DNA of 38,544 nucleotides from NCBI GenBank assembly GCA_023386885.1, contig JAEWIX010000043.1, positions 1 through 38,544 of the forward strand. Reading direction: 5' to 3'. Source of the DNA: Pseudomonadota bacterium (GTDB lineage: Bacteria > Pseudomonadota > Alphaproteobacteria > Rhizobiales > Xanthobacteraceae). Position 1 is the first letter of the stretch; every line of letters begins with the position of its first letter. Position numbers and translations under genes: made by a program. Shown in pieces: positions 1 to 8,160 of this stretch. The notes below the pieces were generated by a model. The model saw nothing but the letters and a program-made list of their open reading frames with translations, was not told the origin of the DNA and did no database searches.

Positions 1-24
1 ATCCACGATCGCGCCCGGCTTCAT
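1..24 (-). CDS. possible start of a gene downstream of nirK (partial)
   Basis: Downstream of the nitrite reductase stop, an ATG on the minus strand at position 24 opens a frame reading M-K-P-G-A-I-V-D before the window ends. The gap to the stop of the upstream gene is only 24 bases, which would suit a co-transcribed partner. There is no clear ribosome-binding site and only eight codons are visible, so it cannot be identified. It may equally be non-coding. Confidence 0.22.
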
Positions 25-48
25 GCGTCTGAAGATATGCGTGCGGCG

Positions 49-2199
49 TTAGTGCCCCATGCCCGGCTCGACCACGCCGTTGAAGATATCCGGATTGGGT
101 TCGCCCTCCACTACCAGCATGCCGGCGAGGCCGCGTTCGGCGCGTGACAGCGCGTGATCGACGAGCGTATAGCCGCCCGGCACATCGAGCTTGAACTCGG
201 TGATCACTGCGCCGCCCGGCGGCACCGTGACGGTCTGGATATCGTGCAGCGGGGCACTGGTGACACCGCCGAGATTGTAGACCTTGTCGAAGATCTCACC
301 GATGACGTGGAACGACGACGTGAAGTTCGGGCCGCCGACCCCGAAATAGAGCCGCACCGTTTCGCCGACCTTGGCATGCAGCGGATGCAGCTTGGTGATC
401 GCACCGACCGAGCCATTGAAGACGAAGTATTCCGGCTTCTCGGCGAGCAGCTTTTCGACGCTGAACTCCTGGCTGCCGCGCTGGCCAAAAGCCGCATCCG
501 TGTAGATCTCGCCCTGCATCACGTAGAACTCGTGATCGACCGGCGGCAGCCCCTCTTCCGGCTCCACCAGAATCAACCCGTACATGCCGTTGGCGATATG
601 CTCGGCCACCATCGGCGTAGCACAGTGATAGACGTAGAGCCCCGGCTTCAGCGCCTTGAAGCTCATCGACTTCTCCTTGCCGGGATCGACCTGCAACGCG
701 GCCGCGCCGCCGCCGGGACCGGTCGCGGCGTGGAAGTCCACCGAGTGGATCATGTTGCTGTCGGCCGCGTTCTTCAGATGCACGTCGACGGTGTCGCCGA
801 CCCGCACCCGCACGAACGGACCCGGCACCTTGCCGTTGAAGGTCCAGTAGCCGAACGTCGTCCCCTCGGCGAGGCGGCCTTCCATTTCGACGGTGAGCAG
901 ATCGAGCCGCACCGTTTTCGGATCGCGCTTGCCGATCGGCGGCGGCAGATCGGTCGGCGGCCGCGAAATGTCGGCCTCCACCACGGTCTGCGCCGACGGC
1001 GTCGCCGTCACCAGGAACTGGCCTTCCATGCCGGCGAGACGATGGCCCGGCACGTCGCAGTAATAGAGGAAGTCACCAGCCTTGCCGGCGCGGAACACGA
1101 TGCTGGTGCTGGCGCCCTTGCTGATAACGCGCGGCGAGCGGGCATCCTGATCCGGGAAGACGATGTCGTGCTCGGTGCCTTCGCCGTTGATCAGCGTTAC
1201 CTGCACCACCTGTCCTTCGACCGCGGTGAGGATCGGATTGACCTTGCCGTCGATGGTGCCGCCGACGCCAAGGAACACCATGCGTCCCTCGGCGATGCCG
1301 GACCGCAGCGTATATTTGGCGTCCGACAGATAGGCCGTCACGGGACGCGGAGTTGCCTGTGGCGCGGGAGCATTCGCCGCGGGCGCCGCCGCCGCATTCG
1401 CGGCAGGGGCAGCCGCTGCGGGCGCAGCGTCGGCCGACGCTGCCAGATAGGCGATGACGTCGGTGCGATCCGAATCCGTCTTCAGGCCGGGAAACGGCAT
1501 CTTGTTGCCGGGCACGAGTTTCTGCGGATCGGCCAGATAGGCGTCGAGTTTCTCCGGCGTCCAGGTGATGCCGCTCTGTTTCATCGCGGTCGAGAAGGTG
1601 TAGTTCGCGACCTCGCCGGCTTTGGTGCCCACGATATTGGCAAGGCTCGGGCCCAGCAGGTTCTTGCCGGCCTGCATCGAGTGACATGCCTGACACTTCT
1701 TGAAGACCTGACGGCCACGAACGGCATCGCCGTCAACCGTTGACGCACCCGATGCCTTGGCAACCGCCGCCGGCTTCTCTGCAGGCGCTTGCGCCATCTT
1801 CGACATGTCATGGCCATGCGCATGCGCCGCCGGAGCCGGCGCAGCCGCGGCCTTGGGAGCGGGTTGGGGAGGCGCGGCGGCGGCAGCTTTCGGCGCAGGA
1901 GCCGCTTTGGACTCCGTCGGCGCGGCCTTGGTTTTCGCAGGTGCGGCGGTGGTCTTCGATGCGGCCGGTACAGGCTTGGCGGCCGCAGGCTGTTCCGGCT
2001 TCGCGGACTCGGCTTTGGTGGACGCTGACTTGACGGGCTCGGGCTGGACCGGAGCGGTCGCAGCCGCCGTTTCCGCTGGCGCCTGCTCGCGTTGCCCTTG
2101 CGAGACGCCGGCATAGCCGGCCAGCGCGAACAGAATCACCACACCGGCGACGCCGGGCAGCCAGTTTTTCAAGCTCGATCGATCAGACGGCGAAGCCAT
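49..2199 (-). CDS. nirK: copper nitrite reductase with tethered cytochrome c and cupredoxin domains (four-domain NirK)
   Basis: Periplasmic enzyme reducing nitrite to nitric oxide, the committed gas-forming step of denitrification. The 716-residue protein has a membrane anchor or signal segment at about 13-31 and an Ala/Pro/Lys-rich linker to about 150 carrying a His/Met patch (H126, H128, H130, M132, M135). A class I cytochrome c domain follows at about 157-256, with CxxCH at C169/C172/H173 and probable axial M234. A cupredoxin domain at about 288-398 has a complete type 1 copper set: H344, C381, H386, M391. The NirK core follows, with type 1 ligands H485, C526, H534, M539, type 2 ligands H490, H525, H682, and catalytic D488 and H631. 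All active-site ligands are present, so it should be functional, with the tethered domains probably feeding electrons to the core. ATG at 2199 has AAGG seven bases upstream. Classical NirK is about 340-380 residues. Four-domain versions are, from memory, known in Bradyrhizobium. Confidence 0.95.
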   Translation of the reverse strand: MASPSDRSSLKNWLPGVAGVVILFALAGYAGVSQGQREQAPAETAAATAPVQPEPVKSASTKAESAKPEQPAAAKPVPAASKTTAAPAKTKAAPTESKAAPAPKAAAAAPPQPAPKAAAAPAPAAHAHGHDMSKMAQAPAEKPAAVAKASGASTVDGDAVRGRQVFKKCQACHSMQAGKNLLGPSLANIVGTKAGEVANYTFSTAMKQSGITWTPEKLDAYLADPQKLVPGNKMPFPGLKTDSDRTDVIAYLAASADAAPAAAAPAANAAAAPAANAPAPQATPRPVTAYLSDAKYTLRSGIAEGRMVFLGVGGTIDGKVNPILTAVEGQVVQVTLINGEGTEHDIVFPDQDARSPRVISKGASTSIVFRAGKAGDFLYYCDVPGHRLAGMEGQFLVTATPSAQTVVEADISRPPTDLPPPIGKRDPKTVRLDLLTVEMEGRLAEGTTFGYWTFNGKVPGPFVRVRVGDTVDVHLKNAADSNMIHSVDFHAATGPGGGAAALQVDPGKEKSMSFKALKPGLYVYHCATPMVAEHIANGMYGLILVEPEEGLPPVDHEFYVMQGEIYTDAAFGQRGSQEFSVEKLLAEKPEYFVFNGSVGAITKLHPLHAKVGETVRLYFGVGGPNFTSSFHVIGEIFDKVYNLGGVTSAPLHDIQTVTVPPGGAVITEFKLDVPGGYTLVDHALSRAERGLAGMLVVEGEPNPDIFNGVVEPGMGH

Positions 2200-2504
2200 T
2201 CCCGCACCTTCTTGCCGGCGTCATGTCATCGGCTTCTGCCAACACATCGACGCTGTTGCCCGACGACGCATTGCGTCAATACTTGCGATCAAAGCCTAGC
2301 GAATTTCCCGCACGACCGTTTGCGCTGAAACAACCACGACCCGGTCCGAGGCTCATGAGACTTCAATGAGAATTCAACCCCCAATCGTGGGGCGGCACAA
2401 TACCGGCTTGCCGCAGGCAGCCAGTTCCCTATGCTTGCCATGCACCTGAGTGTGCGATGCACCCCGAATGTCCGGATGCCGTGCGTGCGACAAGGAGCCG
2501 CGCC
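2200..2504. other. divergent intergenic region between nirK and the HtrA-like gene
   Basis: About 305 bases between two divergent genes, so promoters for both should lie here. Visible items are a small hairpin at 2379-2392 (CCCCA / TGGGG with loop ATCG) and a direct repeat of TTCAA six bases apart near 2362-2377. I looked for an FNR/FixK/NnrR type dyad (TTGAT-N4-ATCAA) because nirK genes are usually under such control. Only an isolated ATCAA half-site at 2288-2292 was found. No promoter can be assigned by eye. Confidence 0.5.
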
Positions 2505-3470
2505 ATGCCTTCAGTGACCGAATGGAAAGTCCCGCTCGCGGCGCAGCCGCGTTCGCAGGACTATAATTTCGACCTGGAACGCGCACTCGACGCCGTGGTC
2601 GGCCTTCACGCGATCATTCCTCCCGATGCCTTCACCGCAACGACACTCGGCACCGAACGCGCCGGCAATGGTGTGTTGATCGGTGACGGTCTGGTGCTCA
2701 CCATCGGCTATCTGATCACCGAAGCAGAGTCGGTCTGGCTACATCTGGGCGACGGGCGCGTCGTGCAGGGCCACGCGCTGGGGTTCGATTCCGAAACCGG
2801 CTTCGGCCTGGTCCAGGCGCTGGGCGCTATCGATCTCGATCCGTTGCCGCTGGGTTCATCCGATGCCGCGCAGATCGGAGATGCCGTGATCGTCGGCGGC
2901 GCCGGCGGACGCACCCGCTCGGTCGCGGGACGCATCGAAACCCGGCAGCCTTTCGCCGGCTATTGGGAATATCTGCTCGACGACGCCATCTTCACGACGC
3001 CGTCGCATCCGAACTGGGGCGGCACGGCCTTGATCTCCATGCGCGGCGAACTGATCGGCATCGGTTCGTTGCAACTCGAACGTGAGCGGAAGAACCAGCA
3101 TTTCAACATGATCGTGCCGATCGACTTGCTGAAACCGATCTTGTCCGATCTGCAATCGTTCGGCCGGGTCAACAAGCCGGCGCGCCCGTGGCTCGGGCTC
3201 TTCGCCAGCGACTTCGACGACAAGGTGGTCGTCGTCGGCGTTGCCGACAAAGGGCCGGCGGGGCGCGGCGGCATCCAGTCGGGCGATACGATCCTGGCAG
3301 TCAATGGCGACGCCGTCTCCAGCCTGGCCGAATTCTACCGCAAGATCTGGGCCCTCGGCGTTGCCGGCGTCGATGTCCCACTGACGGTCTCGCATGAAGG
3401 CATTACCTTCGACGTCGTGCTCACCTCCACCGACCGCACCAAACTGCTGAAGGCGCCGAGGCTGCATTAA
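2505..3470 (+). CDS. HtrA/DegP-like trypsin-fold protein with PDZ domain, catalytic triad lost (pseudoprotease)
   Basis: The 321-residue protein aligns along its length with the S1C (HtrA/DegQ) family: trypsin-like fold at about 25-215 and one PDZ domain at about 225-310 with a typical 'SGDTILAVNG' segment. The catalytic positions do not match an active protease. The family His of 'LTNxHV' is Y69, the Asp of 'DxxTDLA' is G99, and the Ser of 'GNSGG' is W171 in 'PNWGG'. It should therefore be unable to cleave and may act as a binding, chaperone or scaffold protein. No signal peptide is obvious, so its location is unclear. I chose ATG 2505 over 2457 because AAGGAG at 2492-2497 sits seven bases before it. 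It stands alone, divergent from nirK and about 100 bases before the transporter gene. Confidence 0.85.
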   Translation: MPSVTEWKVPLAAQPRSQDYNFDLERALDAVVGLHAIIPPDAFTATTLGTERAGNGVLIGDGLVLTIGYLITEAESVWLHLGDGRVVQGHALGFDSETGFGLVQALGAIDLDPLPLGSSDAAQIGDAVIVGGAGGRTRSVAGRIETRQPFAGYWEYLLDDAIFTTPSHPNWGGTALISMRGELIGIGSLQLERERKNQHFNMIVPIDLLKPILSDLQSFGRVNKPARPWLGLFASDFDDKVVVVGVADKGPAGRGGIQSGDTILAVNGDAVSSLAEFYRKIWALGVAGVDVPLTVSHEGITFDVVLTSTDRTKLLKAPRLH

Positions 3471-3575
3471 AAGGCTGGTCTGGAGTCCGGCACCGTTTCT
3501 GCTAAAGGTGAAGGGCCCTCGCTCTTTGTCCTTGCTCGATGCGTTTCGTTGCGCTCGAACGCGCCCCAGGCACCC

Positions 3576-4832
3576 GTGGACCAGACCACCCTTCTCACCC
3601 TCGGCATCGCCATTGGCGCGACGCTCGGCGTCATCGTCCGGCCGTGGTCGATTCCGGAATATATCTGGGCCATCCTTGGCGCGGCGGCGCTGCTCGTTCT
3701 GGGGCTGCTGCCTTGGCGCAACGCGCTCGCCGCTGCTGCCAAGGGCATTGACGTCTATCTGTTTCTCATCGGCATGATGCTGCTCGCGGAAGCCGCGCGC
3801 CGCGAGGGACTGTTCGATTGGCTCGCCGCGCACGCCGTCCGCGCCGCGCGCGGCTCAGCACGACGACTGTTTCTGATCGTCTACGCGGTCGGCACGCTGA
3901 CCACGATCTTTCTGTCGAACGATGCCACCGCGGTGGTGCTGACACCCGCCGTCTATGCCGCCACGAAAACCGCGCGGGTGACGCCGCTGCCATATCTGCT
4001 GATCTGCGCCTTCGTCGCCAATGCCGCGAGCTTCGTGCTGCCGATCTCCAATCCGGCCAACCTCGTGATCTTCGGCGCGCAAATGCCGCCGCTGATGCAG
4101 TGGCTGGCGCTGTTCACGCTGCCGTCGATCGCCGCCATCCTGATCACGTTCGTCACGTTGCGATGGACCCAGCGCCACGCCCTTTCGGAGCCGGTGCATG
4201 ACGGCGTGACGCTGCAACCGCTGTCGCTCACCGGCCATTGCGTCGGCGCGGCGATCGCCGCGACAGGCGTCGTGCTGCTGGCTGCCTCGGCATTCGATCG
4301 ACAACTCGGACTGCCGACATTCGTTTGCGGCGTCGGCGCGACCGTGGCCGTGCTGGTGATCGGCCGAAAATCCCCGCTGCCGGTGCTCCGCGATGTCGCC
4401 TGGGGCGTGCTGCCGCTGGTCGCCGGGCTGTTCATTCTGGTGGAAGCGGTAGAGCAGACCGGCGTGCTGCACGCCTTCACGGAATATCTTCGCGCGGCCG
4501 CCGCGGCATCGCCATCTCAGACCACGCTGGTGTCCGGCGTCGCCGTCGCCCTGCTGTCGAACCTGATGAACAATCTGCCGGCCGGACTGCTTGCGGCAAC
4601 CATCGGCCAGAACGCGGACCTCTCCATGCAAGTCACTGCCGGGCTGTTGATCGGCGTCGATCTCGGCCCCAACCTGTCGGTGACCGGCTCGCTTGCAACC
4701 ATTCTGTGGCTGATCGCGCTACGTCGCGAAGGGCAGACGATCGCCGCGCGGGAATTTCTCAGGCTGGGAATCGTCGTGATGCCGCCGGCACTGCTTGCCG
4801 CCTTGCTGACGCTGGCGCTGCTGCCCGTATAA
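3576..4832 (+). CDS. ArsB/NhaD-type (ion transporter superfamily) membrane permease
   Basis: Polytopic inner-membrane protein of 418 residues with about 11-12 hydrophobic segments and short polar loops. It resembles the arsenite/sodium permease families. Typical features are the 'SNDATAVVLTP' segment in the first half, 'NPANLVIFGA' after it, and the pseudo-symmetric 'LLSNLMNNLPAGLLA' and 'GPNLSVTGSLATILW' segments in the second half. The known role of the family is anion or cation extrusion such as arsenite efflux. No arsR, arsC or arsA lies nearby, so the arsenite assignment is uncertain. The start is unclear: GTG at 3576 has a weak AGG upstream and is preferred, while TTG at 3549 would add nine residues without a ribosome-binding site. 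It is convergent with the next gene, with only ten bases between the stops. Confidence 0.8.
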   Translation: MDQTTLLTLGIAIGATLGVIVRPWSIPEYIWAILGAAALLVLGLLPWRNALAAAAKGIDVYLFLIGMMLLAEAARREGLFDWLAAHAVRAARGSARRLFLIVYAVGTLTTIFLSNDATAVVLTPAVYAATKTARVTPLPYLLICAFVANAASFVLPISNPANLVIFGAQMPPLMQWLALFTLPSIAAILITFVTLRWTQRHALSEPVHDGVTLQPLSLTGHCVGAAIAATGVVLLAASAFDRQLGLPTFVCGVGATVAVLVIGRKSPLPVLRDVAWGVLPLVAGLFILVEAVEQTGVLHAFTEYLRAAAAASPSQTTLVSGVAVALLSNLMNNLPAGLLAATIGQNADLSMQVTAGLLIGVDLGPNLSVTGSLATILWLIALRREGQTIAAREFLRLGIVVMPPALLAALLTLALLPV

Positions 4833-4842
4833 GCGAGCGGCC

Positions 4843-5505
4843 TCAGATGCGCGAGGCGACGACGTCGAGCCCGATGATGCGCGCCAGCGCGCGAACCTCG
4901 CGTTTCTGATCCTCGCGCAAATGCCGCAGCAATGGCGCCGCCGCCGTCTGCAGTTGCTCGGCGTCGCCACCGGTCAACGCCACCGTCCCCCGCGTCGCGC
5001 CGACAGTCCGCGTCTCATGCATTTTACGAGCGAGCGCACGCAACGCCGCCTCGACCGGCGGCCAGTATTTCGCCTGCGCTTCGCTCATCCGCAGCCGATC
5101 CTTGATTGCCGCGATCTGGATGTCGCTCAATAGCGTATAAGAACTCTGCACCGGCGGCAGGTCCGCGGCCTTGGGACGCGACAACGGCAGCGGCGGATTC
5201 TCCACCGGGGCGACCGCAGGTCCAGGGAAATCCATCTGAGGATCAACGAAAGGACTCGCGGCGGCATAGGCATCACGCAAACGATCCGCCGACAGTGGCG
5301 AAGGCGATGATGCGAGTTGTTGATCAGGCCATGACCTTGCCGCCACACGGAGCCGGTCGGTCTTGCCGTCGCGATTGGCAATCGGACCGTCCTGACTCTC
5401 GGGCGGTAAAACCAGCACGCTGTCGCGCGCCACGACGAAACCGCCCACGGCCGCGCCGACGATGATCACGCACGCCAGCGCGAGATAGCCCACCGTCCTG
5501 GTCAA
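4843..5505 (-). CDS. hypothetical membrane-anchored protein with a C-terminal helical Spy/LTXXQ-like segment
   Basis: 220 residues. An N-terminal hydrophobic segment (about 5-26) probably anchors or exports it. A Pro-rich, low-complexity middle runs to about 120. The C-terminal part is helical, with 'LSDIQIAAIKDRL' followed by 'SEAQAKYWPPVEAALR', which recalls the periplasmic LTXXQ/Spy-like proteins common in this bacterial group. Function is not known; envelope stress binding is a guess from that resemblance. The start is TTG at 5505, chosen because GGAG lies six bases upstream and the reading frame then begins with a good signal-anchor. A perfect 11-base-pair dyad (5528-5555) lies just upstream and may control expression. 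Confidence 0.7.
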   Translation of the reverse strand: MTRTVGYLALACVIIVGAAVGGFVVARDSVLVLPPESQDGPIANRDGKTDRLRVAARSWPDQQLASSPSPLSADRLRDAYAAASPFVDPQMDFPGPAVAPVENPPLPLSRPKAADLPPVQSSYTLLSDIQIAAIKDRLRMSEAQAKYWPPVEAALRALARKMHETRTVGATRGTVALTGGDAEQLQTAAAPLLRHLREDQKREVRALARIIGLDVVASRI

Positions 5506-5527
5506 GCCCGACTCCGTCGCTGCGGAC

Positions 5528-5555
5528 GCACCTGAAAATTGCTGTTTTCAGGTGC
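5528..5555. promoter_or_regulatory. perfect 11-bp inverted repeat (operator or hairpin)
   Basis: GCACCTGAAAA at 5528-5538 pairs perfectly with TTTTCAGGTGC at 5545-5555 across a six-base spacer (TTGCTG). It lies 22 bases upstream of the TTG start of the minus-strand gene at 5505 and about 175 bases downstream of the stop of the gene at 5730-5981. The AT-rich centre and position suit an operator overlapping a promoter. As RNA it could also be a hairpin, and the internal A/T runs would give a weak terminator on either strand. I recognise no named regulator site. Confidence 0.6.
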
Positions 5556-5729
5556 CGATCAAACGCGAACTTAGCATAAACCGGCCCAAATGATACCCGA
5601 AGCCATCCGTGGCGCTATCGGCGCAGCCTTCCTATCGTGTTTACGAGCGATGAATACCAGTTCGCGTGAAGAGAACACGTCGAGCAAGCGCCTGCAGCGC
5701 TTCACTGCTCGATGAAACCGTGAAAGACC

Positions 5730-5981
5730 CTAGGCGGCGAGATCGTAAACTTCCTGGATATCGGCGACGATCTCCGATGCTTCCCAGATCGCAACGGGAT
5801 TGACGGCCTGCAGGCTGACGGTCCAGTTGCCGCCATTGGTTCGGCGCGGCGTCCCGACGATTTCGAACTGGATGTTCCGGCAAAGCGGGTGCCGCTCCAA
5901 CGCATGCGAGACACGCACTCTGATTTGATCGAGCGTTGCCGGCGTGCGCGACAAAAGCTGCTCAAGAACCGCGATGTCCAT
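5730..5981 (-). CDS. small hypothetical protein
   Basis: 83 residues, soluble, no signal peptide or membrane segment. It begins 'MDIAVLEQLLSRTP' and contains a 'HPLCRNIQFEIVGTPRR' stretch followed by a 'GGNWTVSLQAV' strand and a helical end ('EASEIVADIQEVYDLAA'). The pattern of helix, strands and helix suggests a compact alpha/beta fold. I recall similar small proteins in Bradyrhizobium-type genomes but no function. ATG 5981 is chosen because AGGGG lies seven to eight bases upstream; the frame could extend to 6026 but without such a site. It lies 124 bases downstream of the sensor kinase stop, reading the same way. Confidence 0.7.
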   Translation of the reverse strand: MDIAVLEQLLSRTPATLDQIRVRVSHALERHPLCRNIQFEIVGTPRRTNGGNWTVSLQAVNPVAIWEASEIVADIQEVYDLAA

Positions 5982-6105
5982 GTTTGCACCCCTGGGCTCT
6001 CCACGGGACGGTCTGGCGCCATCCACGCGGAACAGGCTGCGCGATTGTTGAAATGGAACCCGTTAACAATCGATTAACCGCCACGACGGCCAACCGGCCC
6101 CGTTA

Positions 6106-8160
6106 TCAACCGAGCAACTGCTCAAGCCGGTCGCGGAGTTGATCCTGATGATACGGCTTGGTCAGCCGCGGCACGTCGGTGGAAACCCCCTCGGGCAGTT
6201 CGGCATATCCGGTTGCCAGCAACACCGGCAGCCGGGGCCGCACCTCGCGCGACGCCGCCGCAAGCTCGATGCCGGTCATGCCGGGCATCAGATGATCGGT
6301 CATCATCAGATCGATCGGCTGATCGCTGCGCAGGATATCCAATGCATGCGACCCCGAGGATGCACCGATGACCTGATGTCCGAGGTCTTCAAGCATCTCC
6401 GTGGTGGACATCGCGATCAGCGGATCGTCGTCGACAAACAGGATCACCGCCGAACGCGGCTTTCTTGACGCCGCTGGAGCCCGGCTTTCGGCCACCGCTG
6501 GAGCCGTCGCGATCGGCAGAATCAGTACCGCGGTCGTGCCCTTGCCGACCACACTCGACAGGTGTAGTGCGCCACCGAGTTGAACCGCGAGCCCATGAAC
6601 CATCGACAATCCCAATCCCGTGCCCTTGCCGAGCGGCTTGGTAGAAAAGAACGGATCGATGGCCTTGGCAAGAATATCGGGCGACATCCCGCTGCCGGTA
6701 TCGCGCACCGAAACCTTGAGATAATTGCCGGACGGCAGCGTCGGGTTTCCGGCCACCCGCGACCTCGTAACTTTGATGTCAATGGTGCCACCATCGGCCA
6801 TCGCATCGCGTGCGTTGATCGCGAGATTGAGGATAGCCAGCTCGAGTTGATTGGCATCGATCGAAGCCGGAGGAAGATTCTCGGTGATGGCGAGGCGCAA
6901 CGCAATCCGCGAGCCGAGCGATCGTTCGAGAAGTTCGCTCATGCCGTGGACAAGACCGCCGAGATCGACCGGCGCCGGATTGAGGTCCTGCTGCCGCGCG
7001 AAAGCGAGCAACCGCTGCGTCAGCGACGCACCGCGCTCGGCACCCTGCAACGCGCCATCGATCAGGCGATGCAATCGCGGATCGCTCGGCACGCGCTTGC
7101 GCAGCAATTCCAGATTCCCCACCACGGCCATCAGCAGATTGTTGAAGTCGTGTGCGACACCGCCGGTGAGCTGTCCGATGGATTCCATCTTCTGCGCTTG
7201 CCGCAACTGCTCCTGCGCCTTCTCGCGCGCGGCGACTTCCTTCATCAGTTCAGTGCCGCGTTCGTCGACGCGCTGTTCGAGGGTCGCCGTCAACTCGGCC
7301 AGCGCCGTGCGCTCGTCCGCAAGTTGCGACAACAATCGCTCGCGCTCGATCTCGGCGACCTTGCGAGCCGTGACATCGGACGCCACACCGATCAACGTCG
7401 ACGGTCGGCCATCGAGACCGCGAAAAATCGAGGCGTGGGTATTGATCCAATGCACCGATTTGTCCGGCCAGACCGCCCGGTATTCGACGTTATAGTCCTT
7501 GCCGTTCATCACCGCGAGATCGAAGGCTTCCCGCCGGCGCGCGCGATCGTCGGGATGAACCGCCGCCTCCATCGCCTCCAGCGGCAACGCCTCGTCAGGG
7601 CGGCGCCCGAAAAACGATTTGAAGGTCTCGGACGCTTCGAGCCTCAGTTCCGGAATGTTCATTTCAAACGCACCCAGCCGTCCAACGTCGAGCGCGGTTT
7701 GCAGGGTGGTTTTGCTTTCGGTGAGGTTCTGCAGAATGGCGCGGGTCTGATATTGCCGTCGCCGGCCCCGAACGGCGGAGCCCACGATGCTGATCAAGGT
7801 CGTGGGATGAAACGGGCGTTCAATGAACGAGACGTTGCCAAGCAACTGCACGAACCGCGCCGCCTCCGGATCGCGCTCCGGTCCGCCGATCTGATCCATC
7901 AACAACACGATGGGGAAATCCGACCACGACGGCTGTTCGTTGAGCCACTTCACGAGTGGTTGCAGGTCGGCGGCCTTGATCGCCTCATCGGAAATCACCG
8001 CCGCGCCGGCACCGCTTTCGACTTCGCGTACCAGCGCTGAAAAATCGGAGCATACGTTGGCGTAGAGGCCGGCAGCGCGAATCTGTTCGGCGGCCTCCTC
8101 GGCGTCTCGCCCGTTGGGAGAGAGGATGACAGCACGCTCGGAGGACGGGCCGGGTCTCAC
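6106..8160 (-). CDS. hybrid sensor histidine kinase with degenerate N-terminal receiver, PAS and C-terminal receiver
   Basis: Two-component phosphorelay protein. Numbering from GTG 8160 (684 residues), it has a receiver-like domain at about 8-130, a PAS/PAC domain at about 150-267 ending 'GVASDVTARK', and a coiled coil at about 270-320. HisKA follows with the phospho-accepting H337 in 'GGVAHDFNNLL', then HATPase_c with 'NLAINARDAM', 'DTGSGM' and 'GKGTGLGLSM'. The C-terminal receiver has phosphoacceptor D622 in 'MMTDHLMPG'. No membrane segment is visible, so it is probably cytoplasmic. The first receiver-like domain lacks a clear phosphoacceptor ('AAVISDEAI') and may be a pseudo-receiver. Start: GTG 8160 has AAGGA eight bases upstream; ATG 8169 lies directly against that site, and the frame stays open to GTG 8379 without family-like sequence. 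No cognate regulator is adjacent. Confidence 0.85.
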   Translation of the reverse strand: MRPGPSSERAVILSPNGRDAEEAAEQIRAAGLYANVCSDFSALVREVESGAGAAVISDEAIKAADLQPLVKWLNEQPSWSDFPIVLLMDQIGGPERDPEAARFVQLLGNVSFIERPFHPTTLISIVGSAVRGRRRQYQTRAILQNLTESKTTLQTALDVGRLGAFEMNIPELRLEASETFKSFFGRRPDEALPLEAMEAAVHPDDRARRREAFDLAVMNGKDYNVEYRAVWPDKSVHWINTHASIFRGLDGRPSTLIGVASDVTARKVAEIERERLLSQLADERTALAELTATLEQRVDERGTELMKEVAAREKAQEQLRQAQKMESIGQLTGGVAHDFNNLLMAVVGNLELLRKRVPSDPRLHRLIDGALQGAERGASLTQRLLAFARQQDLNPAPVDLGGLVHGMSELLERSLGSRIALRLAITENLPPASIDANQLELAILNLAINARDAMADGGTIDIKVTRSRVAGNPTLPSGNYLKVSVRDTGSGMSPDILAKAIDPFFSTKPLGKGTGLGLSMVHGLAVQLGGALHLSSVVGKGTTAVLILPIATAPAVAESRAPAASRKPRSAVILFVDDDPLIAMSTTEMLEDLGHQVIGASSGSHALDILRSDQPIDLMMTDHLMPGMTGIELAAASREVRPRLPVLLATGYAELPEGVSTDVPRLTKPYHQDQLRDRLEQLLG

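Noticed and set aside
154..1743. 529-codon open frame on the plus strand opposite nirK
   Set aside because: It is antisense to a gene whose every domain and metal ligand is recognisable. Long antisense frames are expected in GC-rich DNA, and the translation is Arg/His-rich without any motif.
2271..2293. Possible FNR/NnrR box upstream of nirK
   Set aside because: Only one half (ATCAA at 2288-2292) fits; the other half matches two of five bases. Not enough to call a site.
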